A stretch of DNA of 64,000 nt from CAIVAT01 sp037133475 (GCA_037133475.1 JBAXOB010000002.1:62001-126000), one strand, 5' to 3'; positions 54,695 through 62,693 are shown, counted from the first letter of the stretch. Notes: generated by a model from the letters alone, not told the origin. Made by a program: numbers and translations.

Positions 54695-55855
54695 TTAGAG
54701 CTTAATGATCTTCCCCACAAAGACGGTTTTCACACCGGAGATTCTTGCATAATATACCCCGCCAGGCAAACGGGAAATATCCACTGCGGTTTTCGGACAG
54801 ACCATCCTGCATCTCATCAATTCCCGGCCATTCATGTTCAGGATAGACAGGTAGTTCCCCGATGCGCAACCCAGCCCTTCAAAAATGATTTCAGAGGCAG
54901 TAGGATTCGGATGGATACTTAGCCCTGAATTTGAAGAGACAGATCCGGAGGAGATTAAAATGCAAGCCTCCTCTACCTCTTCCGGACTGTTGCAACCCGT
55001 TGCATTATTGGCAATATATACGTTCCCGGCAGGGGCCGAAAGAAAATCGCAGACGCTCTGCACCTCGCATTGTGATAAAACATCATTGTTGTAGATCAGT
55101 AACCCCGTCATCGATTCGGTCATGATATTTTCAACTCCAGTCAGGCTGGGAAGGGCGCTGTTGTAACCGATCTCAAGATTTCCACCGAGGGAGATCAGGT
55201 TGGAAAGCGCCGCCAGGCTCGTAAGTGCCGTATTGCCAACTCCCCCCAGGTGACCCTGTCCACCGATGATCAGGCTGCCCCCGATGGTGGTCAACCCCTC
55301 AAGGCCCTCCAGGGAGTGCAACGCGTCATTGGAGTAGATCTCAACCAGGCCTCCCACCGAGGCAACCTTGTTCAGCCCTGACAGATCCTGCAGGACCGGG
55401 TTGTTGTCGATCCAAAGCATCCCGCTGATAGCGGTAATTCCCGACAACCCAGCAATGCTGGCAAGGGACGGGTTGTTCGTGATCGTGACATTCCCCCCCA
55501 GGTTTGTGAGACTATCGAGGCCCGAAAGGCTCATCAGGGAAAAGTTCTGCCCGATATAAAGCTCCCCGCCAACCGATGTAATATGATCCAGGCCCGTCAA
55601 CCCGGGCAGGAGCTGGTTGCAAATGATCTCAAGGTTCCCCCCGACCGAGGTTATCACATTCAAACCACTGAGATTGTTGATATTATATCCGTTGATTACC
55701 AGATCCCCCCCTATTTGCGTACAATTGGGGTAGGTCGTTCTGAAACTGTTTACCTGTGCCTGTGTTGTAAAGGTGATCCCATCTGGTAAACAGGGCTGTG
55801 CATTTGCACCATTCAGGAGACATAATCCAAAAACCAAAATAAATAACTTTTTCAT
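54695..55855 (-). CDS. Secreted L-domain-like repeat protein with T9SS sorting domain
   Basis: A 386-residue exported protein. The start at MKKLFILVFGLCLLNGANAQ (signal peptide) is preferred over the frame opening at 55918. The middle (about 45-270) consists of about eight receptor-L-domain-like repeats of some 24-27 residues built on GLxxLTSVGGNLxIxxN. The C-terminal 75 residues (LSIHPNPTASEIIF to FVGKIIKL) are a T9SS type A sorting domain. A ligand-binding or adhesive surface role is likely. It is convergent with the TolC gene. Confidence 0.87.
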   Translation of the reverse strand: MKKLFILVFGLCLLNGANAQPCLPDGITFTTQAQVNSFRTTYPNCTQIGGDLVINGYNINNLSGLNVITSVGGNLEIICNQLLPGLTGLDHITSVGGELYIGQNFSLMSLSGLDSLTNLGGNVTITNNPSLASIAGLSGITAISGMLWIDNNPVLQDLSGLNKVASVGGLVEIYSNDALHSLEGLEGLTTIGGSLIIGGQGHLGGVGNTALTSLAALSNLISLGGNLEIGYNSALPSLTGVENIMTESMTGLLIYNNDVLSQCEVQSVCDFLSAPAGNVYIANNATGCNSPEEVEEACILISSGSVSSNSGLSIHPNPTASEIIFEGLGCASGNYLSILNMNGRELMRCRMVCPKTAVDISRLPGGVYYARISGVKTVFVGKIIKL

Positions 55856-56099
55856 ACCCTTGATTTTTATGAAGCCGATCCGATACCGGATCCGTTTAAC
55901 CATATCCTGGCCATGCAAGGGATCACTGCCTGTGGGAGAGACAATCGGCAGCTAAGGGGCGGGAGAAGAAACGGGAACCGTCAAAGGCATTAACCCCTTT
56001 TACGTCGTAAAGATAAGCATTTCCATGCTGAAAACCAAGCATTCAGGCCGATTTTTCTTTCCCCGCCGACCGGATAATTTCGGTATGTGGAGAATGCCT
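55856..56099. other. Intergenic region, no gene seen
   Basis: The divergent gap between the L-domain-like gene and trmO. A small palindrome CGGATCCG is present near 55890; otherwise nothing beyond the promoter at 56100. Confidence 0.5.
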
Positions 56100-56107
56100 T
56101 ATCTTTG
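56100..56107 (+). promoter_or_regulatory. -7 box of trmO
   Basis: TATCTTTG matches TAnnTTTG, 53 bp before the ATG at 56161. Confidence 0.55.
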
Positions 56108-56160
56108 CAGATACCGGTTGCCTCACTGCCGGCTGTGCCCGGCACAAACAGATAACGGAT

Positions 56161-56619
56161 ATGGCCATCATCGTAACACCCATAGCAACGGTCCGGAATT
56201 CCCGGACAACACCAACGGATGATTTCTGGGAAGAAATTGTTTCCGAGATCGTTCTGAATGATGACATTCCGGCGGAAGCATTTGATCAGATCGGCAACTT
56301 TTCGCACCTGGAGATCATCTACCATTTCGACAGGCTAAACCCCGGCGATGTTGTTTATTCCGGCAAACCGCGGGGCAATCCCGCTTATCCGGCGTCAGGC
56401 ATTTTTAGCCAGCGCAGGAAAGACCGGCCAAACGCAATCGGGTTATGCACCGTTGAACTCCTGGAACATTCAGGAAGAACGATCAAAGTGAGGTATCTCG
56501 ATGCCATCGACGGGACACCCGTGCTCGATATCAAACCCGTATTCAGGGAGTTTCAGCCCAAAGGGGAGATAAAACAGCCGGGTTGGGTCGCCGACCTGAT
56601 GAAAAATTACTGGAAATGA
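56161..56619 (+). CDS. TrmO/TsaA-family tRNA methyltransferase
   Basis: A 152-residue beta-barrel methyltransferase of the TrmO (YaeB/TsaA) family, which methylates N6 of threonylcarbamoyl-adenosine 37 in tRNA-Thr. Motifs: GIFSQRRKDRPNAIGLCTVE and LDAIDGTPVLDIKP, both part of the S-adenosylmethionine and substrate site. It is shorter than E. coli TrmO (235) because the C-terminal domain is missing, as in many bacterial and archaeal members. Another methyltransferase gene follows after 3 bp. A tRNA-Thr gene lies 2.6 kb away, which is probably chance. Confidence 0.87.
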   Translation: MAIIVTPIATVRNSRTTPTDDFWEEIVSEIVLNDDIPAEAFDQIGNFSHLEIIYHFDRLNPGDVVYSGKPRGNPAYPASGIFSQRRKDRPNAIGLCTVELLEHSGRTIKVRYLDAIDGTPVLDIKPVFREFQPKGEIKQPGWVADLMKNYWK

Positions 56620-56622
56620 ACT

Positions 56623-57345
56623 ATGACGGTAAAAGAACATTATGACCACCATCTGGGGGATCTCTATTCCTGGATGTCGGGAGATTTTGAAACCAGGAAA
56701 CAGGAATTCAGGGATTTCCTGGAAACCAACGGGATTCATCCAGGGTCCTCGAAAATCGCCCTTGACCTTGGATGCGGGCATGGCATCCAAAGCGTTGCCC
56801 TCGCCGGGACCGGCTATGAGGTGATTGCCGTTGACTTCAACAGGCAATTGCTGGATGAACTCGCCCTGAACAGCTCCGGTTTGCCTGTCAAGATCGTTGA
56901 TGGCGATATCCTGGACCTTTCAGCCTATGCAAAGGACAAACCTGAACTGATTCTTTGCTGGGGCGACACCCTCACCCACCTGCAGGATACCGGTACGATC
57001 AGGCAATTTCTTTCAGATTGCTCGTCAATCCTTGTTCCCGGAGGCTCCCTGCTCCTTTCGTTCCGCGACTATTCAACGCCGCTGTCGGGCGACAGCCGGT
57101 TTATCCCTGTAAAAAGCGATGAATCCAGGATACTCACCTGTTGTCTTGACTACGGGAAAACCCATGTCATGGTGACGGATATCCTGCATTTCCATACAAA
57201 TGAAGGCTGGCGGCAAAAGGTAAGCTCATATTACAAAGTCCGGATCGCACCAAATGAAATCATTCGTATCCTGGAACAAAATGACCTGAGTATTATCTTC
57301 CGTGATATTATGTTCGGTATGACCAGGCTTATCGCCCGGAAATAG
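56623..57345 (+). CDS. Class I SAM-dependent methyltransferase
   Basis: A 240-residue Rossmann-fold methyltransferase. Motif I is LDLGCGHGIQSVALA (residue 46 onward), followed by the acidic end of strand 2 (VIAVDFN) and the motif ELILCWGDTLTHL. The C-terminal half holds the strands that usually cap the substrate, with no family-specific motif that names the target. It lies 3 bp after trmO and the two are probably co-transcribed; a small-molecule or RNA target is equally possible. Confidence 0.85.
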   Translation: MTVKEHYDHHLGDLYSWMSGDFETRKQEFRDFLETNGIHPGSSKIALDLGCGHGIQSVALAGTGYEVIAVDFNRQLLDELALNSSGLPVKIVDGDILDLSAYAKDKPELILCWGDTLTHLQDTGTIRQFLSDCSSILVPGGSLLLSFRDYSTPLSGDSRFIPVKSDESRILTCCLDYGKTHVMVTDILHFHTNEGWRQKVSSYYKVRIAPNEIIRILEQNDLSIIFRDIMFGMTRLIARK

Positions 57346-57346
57346 A

Positions 57347-57376
57347 AAAAGCCACCCGGGGGCAGCTTTTCTTTTT
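57347..57376. terminator. Terminator after the methyltransferase gene
   Basis: Stem AAAAGC with GCTTTT, inner CC/GG pairs, followed by a T-rich run on the plus strand. It also lies just after the stop of the convergent repeat gene. Confidence 0.7.
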
Positions 57377-57395
57377 GATCGGGGAATATAGCGGG

Positions 57396-57755
57396 TTATT
57401 CAAAATCGGCCTCAGCCTTAATAATCGGGGCAAGCCCGTTTGTATCGACCGGAAGGGTTCCTGCCGCATCCTCAAAATCGGCTCCGGCAGGTGTTCCAGG
57501 CGCAAAGTCGGCCACGGAAGGCGTTTCGGTTGTGATCTCTTCAAAAGTTGCCTCAACAGGAGTAACCGGTCCGCTGACAAATAACTCCCTTACCGGGATG
57601 AACTCTTCGAAAGTTGCTTCGGCTGGTGTAACCGGGGCAAGCGATGTCGAGGAGCGTTCACTCGAAGCAGGTGCCGAGGTTGTTTCATTGCCTGCAAAAA
57701 GAAGCCCTGCCTGGAGAATGAGAACTGTAACCGCTGTTAATATTTTTGCTTTCAT
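57396..57755 (-). CDS. Small exported protein with four APVTPxEAxFEE repeats (paralogue)
   Basis: A 119-residue protein with a signal peptide (1-22, ending LLFAG) and four motif copies at residues 39-51, 61-73, 84-96 and 108-119: LAPVTPAEATFEE, SGPVTPVEATFEE, FAPGTPAGADFED and a degenerate last copy LAPIIKAEADFE that ends the protein. The first copy is identical to the first copy of the 47968-48393 protein. The period is 22-24 residues. No cysteine is present. No known family comes to mind; roles as a secreted acidic adhesin, a metal-binding protein or a matrix component are all open. Confidence 0.82.
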   Translation of the reverse strand: MKAKILTAVTVLILQAGLLFAGNETTSAPASSERSSTSLAPVTPAEATFEEFIPVRELFVSGPVTPVEATFEEITTETPSVADFAPGTPAGADFEDAAGTLPVDTNGLAPIIKAEADFE

Positions 57756-57781
57756 ATTCCTTTATTTTGATGTTGATGAAG

Positions 57782-57789
57782 CAAAATTA
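57782..57789 (-). promoter_or_regulatory. -7 box of the paralogous repeat gene
   Basis: TAATTTTG on the minus strand, 26 bp before the ATG at 57755, with TTG 21 bp further upstream (57811-57813). Confidence 0.6.
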
Positions 57790-57830
57790 ACATGGAAACG
57801 GCAGGCTGTCCAACCCGAATCGGCTGATCA

Positions 57831-57850
57831 CGGATGAAACCCGACGAACG
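57831..57850 (-). promoter_or_regulatory. Upstream element shared with the gene at 47968-48393
   Basis: On the minus strand it reads CGTTCGTCGGGTTT and then CATCCG. It ends 41 bp upstream of the -7 box, almost the same place as the copy at 47780-47802. Confidence 0.6.
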
Positions 57851-57956
57851 GGAGTTGCCGTCCGGTAAACAAAATTGACAAATAACCCTGAATGATAAAA
57901 ATAAACCGTATCTTGTACCATTCCATAGAATTTATGGAACCTTTAACTTTCAAACT

Positions 57957-58184
57957 ATGAAAAAAGAGACCCTGGAGCACCGGATGATGATGGAAAGTCA
58001 GCGATTGAAGATCCCCGATTCAAAACTCCTGTCGGGTTCGACAAAGGATAAGTATCCCGTTACCTTTGATGGGGGAAGGACCATCATCTTCATCTCTGAT
58101 AAAAGCAAGGAGTCGGAAACAAGAAAAAGGTATGAATCGCGCATGGGAAACGGGCTAATCAACTCAACCCATAAGCCCAAATAA
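57957..58184 (+). CDS. Small basic hypothetical protein
   Basis: A 75-residue soluble protein, lysine- and arginine-rich (KDKYPVTFDGGRTIIFISDK, then KESETRKRYESRMG). There is no signal peptide. A hairpin (TTCCATA with TATGGAA, 57921-57939) lies 18 bp before the start. The gene is divergent from the APVTP repeat gene, so the shared upstream element at 57831 could also serve it. I do not recognise a family. A false ORF remains possible. Confidence 0.45.
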   Translation: MKKETLEHRMMMESQRLKIPDSKLLSGSTKDKYPVTFDGGRTIIFISDKSKESETRKRYESRMGNGLINSTHKPK

Positions 58185-58213
58185 ATGAAGCTCCCGGCGG
58201 AAATACACAACTG

Positions 58214-59149
58214 TTAATCCCCTCCGTGTTGCCAGCATTTCCCGTTCGGGCTCCTGGTCATTTTCTTACATTCGGATCCTTTTCCGGTGATTGCCGAGCA
58301 GCGCACCGGGATGGATCTTTTGTTACCCTGATGTTGTATAACCCTGTTAGGGTTGTCGTTACTGTCGGCCAGATTGTGGTGATTTGACCTCCCGGTTGCC
58401 GGCCAGCTCCACCTGGACAAATCGATCTTGCTTTCAAAGTTTCTTTGTTCCCCTTCAGGCATCCGGTAAAAGAAGTTCGTGCCTGTCAACTTCTCAACAC
58501 TGTCGATGGTTACCGCGTAATGCTGCAGGGGTTCCTGCGAGGCTTCGTTGGGCATGAGAAATGCTATCCCCTGCAAACCGGGACCATGGTCGTTGAGAAT
58601 TACCTTGTAAAAATACGCCGGCACCGTGACCTCATCCGGGCCGATGGTGGGAAGCCCAGGTTTGAGAACCGTTCCCGTTACCACATAAACCTCGCCGTCA
58701 TCGACGGCCCACAGGCGGACCTGTTCTTCCAGCTTTTTCCATATCCCCCGGTTAAAGCCCGGCCTCTGCGGCGACATGTTTGAAAGATAAAACGATTCCT
58801 CCATGGTCAGCTGGGAGTAGCACATGTCGGCCGATGGCGCAAGGTGCCCGCGGTCGTAGCCGGAACCTTTGTAATCGGCATTCGACAGCGCACACGACGA
58901 CAGTAGCGGGTCGGGAACAAAATGGTTGTTGCGGAGCACCACGGGCACGGTTTCTTCTGCCGTTAGTTCATAGGCAACCCAGTCGGCAATATGATAGGTT
59001 TTGTTGAAGGAAAGGGTGTACCCCGCATGGATAATAATTTCATCGTGCGGACCCGGTTTCGGGAGTTTGTTTGCAGGGGCGCCTGCCTGGGAAAAAGATT
59101 GGCCGCTGATCACCAGGAGCAGCGACAGGATATGGAGGAATTTTTTCAT
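58214..59149 (-). CDS. Exported DNA/RNA non-specific endonuclease with C-terminal Cys/His tail
   Basis: A 311-residue nuclease of the NUC1/NucA (beta-beta-alpha metal) family. A signal peptide (1-21, ending QSFSQ) is followed by the catalytic domain with D99-R100-G101-H102 (YDRGHLAPSADM) and the SNMSPQRPGFNRGIW segment that holds the metal-binding Asn. Residues 284-308 form an appended motif C-x9-C-x10-C-x2-H (C284, C294, C305, H308; NGKCWQHGG). This tail may bind zinc; it is not part of the nuclease fold. The protein is probably periplasmic or secreted. Nutrient scavenging or competition are possible uses. Confidence 0.9.
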   Translation of the reverse strand: MKKFLHILSLLLVISGQSFSQAGAPANKLPKPGPHDEIIIHAGYTLSFNKTYHIADWVAYELTAEETVPVVLRNNHFVPDPLLSSCALSNADYKGSGYDRGHLAPSADMCYSQLTMEESFYLSNMSPQRPGFNRGIWKKLEEQVRLWAVDDGEVYVVTGTVLKPGLPTIGPDEVTVPAYFYKVILNDHGPGLQGIAFLMPNEASQEPLQHYAVTIDSVEKLTGTNFFYRMPEGEQRNFESKIDLSRWSWPATGRSNHHNLADSNDNPNRVIQHQGNKRSIPVRCSAITGKGSECKKMTRSPNGKCWQHGGD

Positions 59150-59218
59150 GGTCCGTAAAATTACGTGAATTCAGTTTTTCCAGGAAATCCCTCCATATAA
59201 ATCACAACCATTAACCCG

Positions 59219-59255
59219 AAAAAAAAAGGTTCCGGCATTGACTACCGAAACCTTT
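59219..59255 (-). terminator. Rho-independent terminator of tRNA-Thr
   Basis: 11-bp stem with one mismatch (59225-59235 with 59245-59255), 9-nt loop, and a run of nine T on the minus strand. It begins 11 bp after the tRNA. Confidence 0.88.
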
Positions 59256-59265
59256 GATCTTGCTG

Positions 59266-59338
59266 AGCCTCTCAGGGGACTTGAACCCCCGACCTGCTAA
59301 TTACGAATCAGCTGCTCTACCAACTGAGCTAAAGAGGC
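59266..59338 (-). tRNA. tRNA-Thr (anticodon CGT)
   Basis: A 73-nt cloverleaf on the minus strand: acceptor GCCTCTT with GAGAGGC (one G-T pair), D arm GCTC-AGTTGGTA-GAGC, anticodon loop TTCGTAA (anticodon CGT, decoding ACG), and T arm GGGGG-TTCAAGT-CCCCT. The CCA end is not encoded. It has its own terminator. Confidence 0.95.
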
Positions 59339-59480
59339 GGTTTTCCATTCAAATGGGGCAGGATGTACGCCTGCAACACTGTGAACAGGGGTGCAAAGAT
59401 ATAAAATTTGCAGATTACCTGCACAAGAATAAAGTGCAACAACATCCTCCATCCCGATTTTTCAGGTTTCGGCCTGAAAG

Positions 59481-59696
59481 TCACGTTTCATTGATGGAAG
59501 AGGTGGTGACGGTCAGCGACCACAACCAGATACTAAGGATGCATGTTGCAAGGAACCCGACGATGTTCATCCAGACGGGCAGTGAAAATCCTGCAATCAG
59601 GATGGGTACGCCGGTTATCAGCCTCGCCAGGTGGAGCAGGGCAACAAACCCGAAGATCGTGCCTGAAAAGCGCAATGCAAGCTTTGTTGATTTCAT
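59481..59696 (-). CDS. Small two-helix membrane protein
   Basis: A 71-residue hydrophobic protein. The frame is open to 59783, but MKSTKLALRFSGTIFGFVAL at 59696 is a natural start. Two transmembrane segments (about 10-28 and 42-62) surround ITGVPILIAGFSLPVWMN. I recall similar small proteins (LRxxGTIF...LLHLxRxITG) in many bacterial genomes, without known function. It lies between the tRNA gene and rubrerythrin on the same strand, with no obvious promoter. Confidence 0.7.
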   Translation of the reverse strand: MKSTKLALRFSGTIFGFVALLHLARLITGVPILIAGFSLPVWMNIVGFLATCILSIWLWSLTVTTSSINET

Positions 59697-59918
59697 ACCA
59701 GGAAGGATTAAGTTTTCTTCAAGTGACTGTCTCTTTTCAAAAATCAAACCAATATTACCCAAGCATGACACAAAGGGGTACAATAAACACCACCCATCCC
59801 ATTGTGAATTTTGTGTATAACATTGGTATATTGTAGTTCATTAAATATTTTGATTGGAAAAACAGGGTTCTTATGAAAACCAACTTAAGATGAACCAGGT
59901 ATCAATATTCCCCGGAAA

Positions 59919-60497
59919 TTAATAATTTTCTTCCCGAACCTGCATGTAGGCTTTGGGATGCAGGCAGGCCGGGCAATTTTCGAGGGCCTTTTCCGATTGA
60001 TAGACATATCCGCAGTTGAGACATTTCCACCAGACCTTTCCCTCTTTCATAAATACCTTGTCTTCGGAGATGTTCTGCAGCAGCTTCAAATACCGTCGTT
60101 CGTGTTCAGCCTCCACCTTCGAGATCATTTTGAACGCAGTGGCAATCTCGGTGAAACCCTCCTCTTTTGCCACCTCGGCAAACTGCGGATAAAGTTCGGT
60201 CCACTCCTCATGTTCGCCCTCGGCAGCCGCTTTCAGGTTCTGGCTGGTTGTACCGATAATTCCGGCAGGATAGGCTGCCGTGATCTCCGTCATGCCGCCT
60301 TCTAGGAATTTAAAGAACCGTTTGGCATGTTCCTTTTCCTGGAGGGAGGTTTCCATGAAAATATTGGCGATCTGTTCGTACCCCTCTTTTCTCGCTACAC
60401 TGGCGAAAAACTCATACCGGTTGCGGGCCTGCGATTCGCCGGCAAATGACTTTAACAGGTTTTGTTCGGTCCTGGTACCCTTTAATGATGTTGTCAT
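59919..60497 (-). CDS. Rubrerythrin
   Basis: A 192-residue di-iron protein that reduces hydrogen peroxide in anaerobes. The ferritin-like domain (1-145) has the iron-ligand motifs ESQARNRYEFFA, EKEHAKRFF and EAEHERRYL. The C-terminal rubredoxin domain has CLNCGYVY and CPACLHPK for the single iron. Order and length are those of a classical rubrerythrin. It is monocistronic. Together with the fRMsr gene at 1001 it suggests that the organism meets oxidative stress while living with little oxygen. Confidence 0.96.
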   Translation of the reverse strand: MTTSLKGTRTEQNLLKSFAGESQARNRYEFFASVARKEGYEQIANIFMETSLQEKEHAKRFFKFLEGGMTEITAAYPAGIIGTTSQNLKAAAEGEHEEWTELYPQFAEVAKEEGFTEIATAFKMISKVEAEHERRYLKLLQNISEDKVFMKEGKVWWKCLNCGYVYQSEKALENCPACLHPKAYMQVREENY

Positions 60498-60719
60498 AGC
60501 GTTTTATTTATGATTTTGAAAATAATTTCCTGGTTAAGATCATCCACCTTCCTGCTTTTAAAGCCACTGCGTCCATTAGGTTAGCGGTTCCCGCCATGGC
60601 CGGTTATCCGTTTTGCGGCTCTCCTGTTACAAAAATAACGCAAAAATAAAGATAATGACACCATCCGGAATATTTTAGGGCCGCCAGTACGGATATGCTC
60701 CTTCCTGTTATTCCTTTCA

Positions 60720-61373
60720 TCAGTGAATATAGCCCAGCATCCGCAATTCAGATTCATCTGTAACAGGGAATGACGCGCCATCATGGATCAGGTAGTTACG
60801 ATCGGTAATGTCAAGCAGTTCGCGGTACAAATGATCGGTAATGATAATGCCCTTGGTTGTCTTTATCTTACGGATGACCCCCTTCAGTCGCTCAACATGG
60901 ATGGGCATCAGGAAGGAGAAGGGTTCGTCCAGCATGATAAAATCCGCATCAGCATTCAGTACCAGGCAGGTTTCGATCAACCGTTTCTGCCCGAAGGAGA
61001 ATTGCCGGAAGGGTTGGTGAAGGTACCCGGAAAATTCAGGGAAAAGATCTGTCAGCCACTGCCGGTCGCAGGAAAAGAGGTCAAGCACGGCTCCCAGGGC
61101 GAGGTGTTTCGGGATAAAATCAGATTGCGGGAGAAACCTGATCATCTCAGGGTGTTTATACCCGCTCAGAATCCTTCGTCCGTCGTACCTCACATTCGAA
61201 TACTGGGCAGTCATAGTCCCGTACATGATCTTCAGCAGGCAGGATTTTCCTGATCCGTTCCTGCCAAGGATCCCGGTAACGCTGCCGGTTTCAAAGCACA
61301 TGTAAATATCCGACAGGATTGTCTTCAGGCCGAATCCGAGCATTACGCTGTCAACTTCGAGCTTGTGACTCAT
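60720..61373 (-). CDS. ABC-type ATPase of a minimal two-gene module
   Basis: A 217-residue ABC ATPase. Walker A is GILGRNGSGKS (34-44); the signature is QFSFGQKRLIE instead of LSGGQ; Walker B is FIMLDEPFSF. It overlaps by 4 bp the 124-residue membrane protein gene upstream, and no ordinary permease with six helices is present. The motif SFGQ is found in some ABC proteins of self-protection or lipoprotein type, but I do not assign a family. It is either the ATPase of a half-size transporter or a non-transport ABC protein with a membrane anchor. Confidence 0.88.
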   Translation of the reverse strand: MSHKLEVDSVMLGFGLKTILSDIYMCFETGSVTGILGRNGSGKSCLLKIMYGTMTAQYSNVRYDGRRILSGYKHPEMIRFLPQSDFIPKHLALGAVLDLFSCDRQWLTDLFPEFSGYLHQPFRQFSFGQKRLIETCLVLNADADFIMLDEPFSFLMPIHVERLKGVIRKIKTTKGIIITDHLYRELLDITDRNYLIHDGASFPVTDESELRMLGYIH

Positions 61374-61744
61374 CGCGCCATGATCAAAAGAGGGATAATC
61401 ATTTCTGTCAGGGAAATGGCAAGAAAAAAGAGCAGGTAATCCACGATCAGCACAGTTCCCCTGAGGGCATTTATGCCAATCCCCAGGTTGTGATAGAAAT
61501 AGCGCTCATTTGCCCTGAACCAGCCCATATAAAATATGAGGATGATGGTGGTCACCGTTTTGATCCAGAACAGGGGGGCAATGAACATGAAAACTCCGTT
61601 GTACAGGGCATGTTGCCTGACCTGGTCCATGGCGGAAATAGTTGCCCCCGCACAGCAAAACAGGGTAATCAGGATTGCCGGGATCGCGAGACCCCTGTAA
61701 AAGATGAAAGCTGCCCTCACGAAGGTCCGGGTTTTCGACCCCAT
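61370..61744 (-). CDS. Small polytopic membrane protein coupled to the ABC ATPase
   Basis: A 124-residue protein with about four hydrophobic segments (roughly 15-35, 48-70, 55-75 and 98-122; LIVDYLLFFLAISLTEMII at the end). ATG at 61744; the stop overlaps the start of the ABC ATPase gene by 4 bp, so the two are probably produced together. No recognised family. If it forms a dimer or higher oligomer it could serve as a minimal permease; a purely regulatory anchor is the other choice. Confidence 0.72.
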   Translation of the reverse strand: MGSKTRTFVRAAFIFYRGLAIPAILITLFCCAGATISAMDQVRQHALYNGVFMFIAPLFWIKTVTTIILIFYMGWFRANERYFYHNLGIGINALRGTVLIVDYLLFFLAISLTEMIIPLLIMAR

Positions 61745-61765
61745 TACTATTGATATAGGATATTA

Positions 61766-61796
61766 CAAAGCTATGAAAAAATGCAAGCAATGCAAA
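61766..61796 (-). promoter_or_regulatory. Promoter of the small ABC operon, overlapping a tandem array
   Basis: On the minus strand TTTG (61796-61793), 19 bp, TAGCTTTG (61773-61766). The -33 element is supplied by the 9-bp repeat array. The leader is about 15 nt. Confidence 0.6.
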
Positions 61797-61821
61797 CAAT
61801 GCAAACAATGCAAACAATGCA
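61781..61821. repeat. Nonamer tandem array ATGCAAACA
   Basis: Four 9-bp units (the first ATGCAAGCA, then three ATGCAAACA) plus a partial copy. Its core is the same as in the array at 47452. The remaining gap up to 62115 shows no gene; frames there run through the repeat. Confidence 0.85.
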
Positions 61822-62115
61822 GGTATGGCGGTTGTTGTCAACAAACTATTGTTGGTCCACTAACTCATGCATGGGGATTGGAAAAGTTTTTTGATAATTG
61901 GGGGCTGCCAGAACAGGGAAGAAGATGTGGAGAAAGAGCAGCCTGGCATGGGAGTGCCGGGAGGGTACTTGAGCTTCATACGCCCATCAACAAAAAAAAA
62001 TTGTATTCCAAGAAACCTGTTCAGGTAAATATTAATTTTGATGGCATAAAATGGGGAGGTATCGTCGTTTCTGTTATCTCCCATAATACACCTTAAACGA
62101 ACTAAAACCGAATTT

Positions 62116-62571
62116 GTGACAAGATCAGAAGAAGCTTCGAAATGGTTTGCCGACGGATACAATTGTTCCCAGTCTGTTTTAACCTCTTTCGGCCGTGAAT
62201 ACGGTTTAACGGATGAACAGTGCCTCAAACTGGGTTGCGCCTTTGGCGGGGGGATTGCCCGCAGGCAATTGACCTGCGGCGTGGTTACAGGCGCCCTGAT
62301 GGTGATCGGGTTACATTTCGGGCGCGGGGCCGGCGCCCCCTATTCCACCACAACCGGCACCTATGAACGGGCCAACCGGTTCATAGCAGAATTCACTAAA
62401 CGCAACGGATCCATCAACTGTAAAGAGCTGCTCCAGGGTCTCGACATGACAGTGCCCGCCGACATGGCGAAGATTCAATCGCTCGGGTTGTTTCAAAACA
62501 ACTGTGCCCGTTACGTGAAGGATGCCGTTGAGTTGACGGAGTGGATCCTGGCACAAAAAACAACTGTTTGA
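62116..62571 (+). CDS. C_GCAxxG_C_C family protein
   Basis: A 151-residue protein of the family named for its C-GCAxxG-C-C pattern (CLKLGCAFGGGIARRQLTCG, with further cysteines near 17, 95 and 130). Many members are thought to take part in redox chemistry or metal binding; the biochemical role is unsettled. GTG start at 62116; N-terminal ASKWFADGYNCSQSVL is the normal family beginning, so no upstream start is needed. It is divergent from the ABC module and followed 122 bp later by the DUF3795 gene. Confidence 0.9.
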   Translation: MTRSEEASKWFADGYNCSQSVLTSFGREYGLTDEQCLKLGCAFGGGIARRQLTCGVVTGALMVIGLHFGRGAGAPYSTTTGTYERANRFIAEFTKRNGSINCKELLQGLDMTVPADMAKIQSLGLFQNNCARYVKDAVELTEWILAQKTTV

Positions 62572-62693
62572 TTTTCACCCAGGATGATGCCTCTTGTGAT
62601 TGCTCCGGCTGAATCCGACCCGACCACACATCCCCGATCAACTATCAACATCCTGGTTGCCCGGGAATGGGAACTGCCGGAAATGAACCAGCC

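Noticed and set aside
61704..62096. 130-residue frame with CKQCKQCKQC repeats
   Set aside because: The cysteine repeats come from the 9-bp array, and the frame starts within the neighbouring gene on the other strand.
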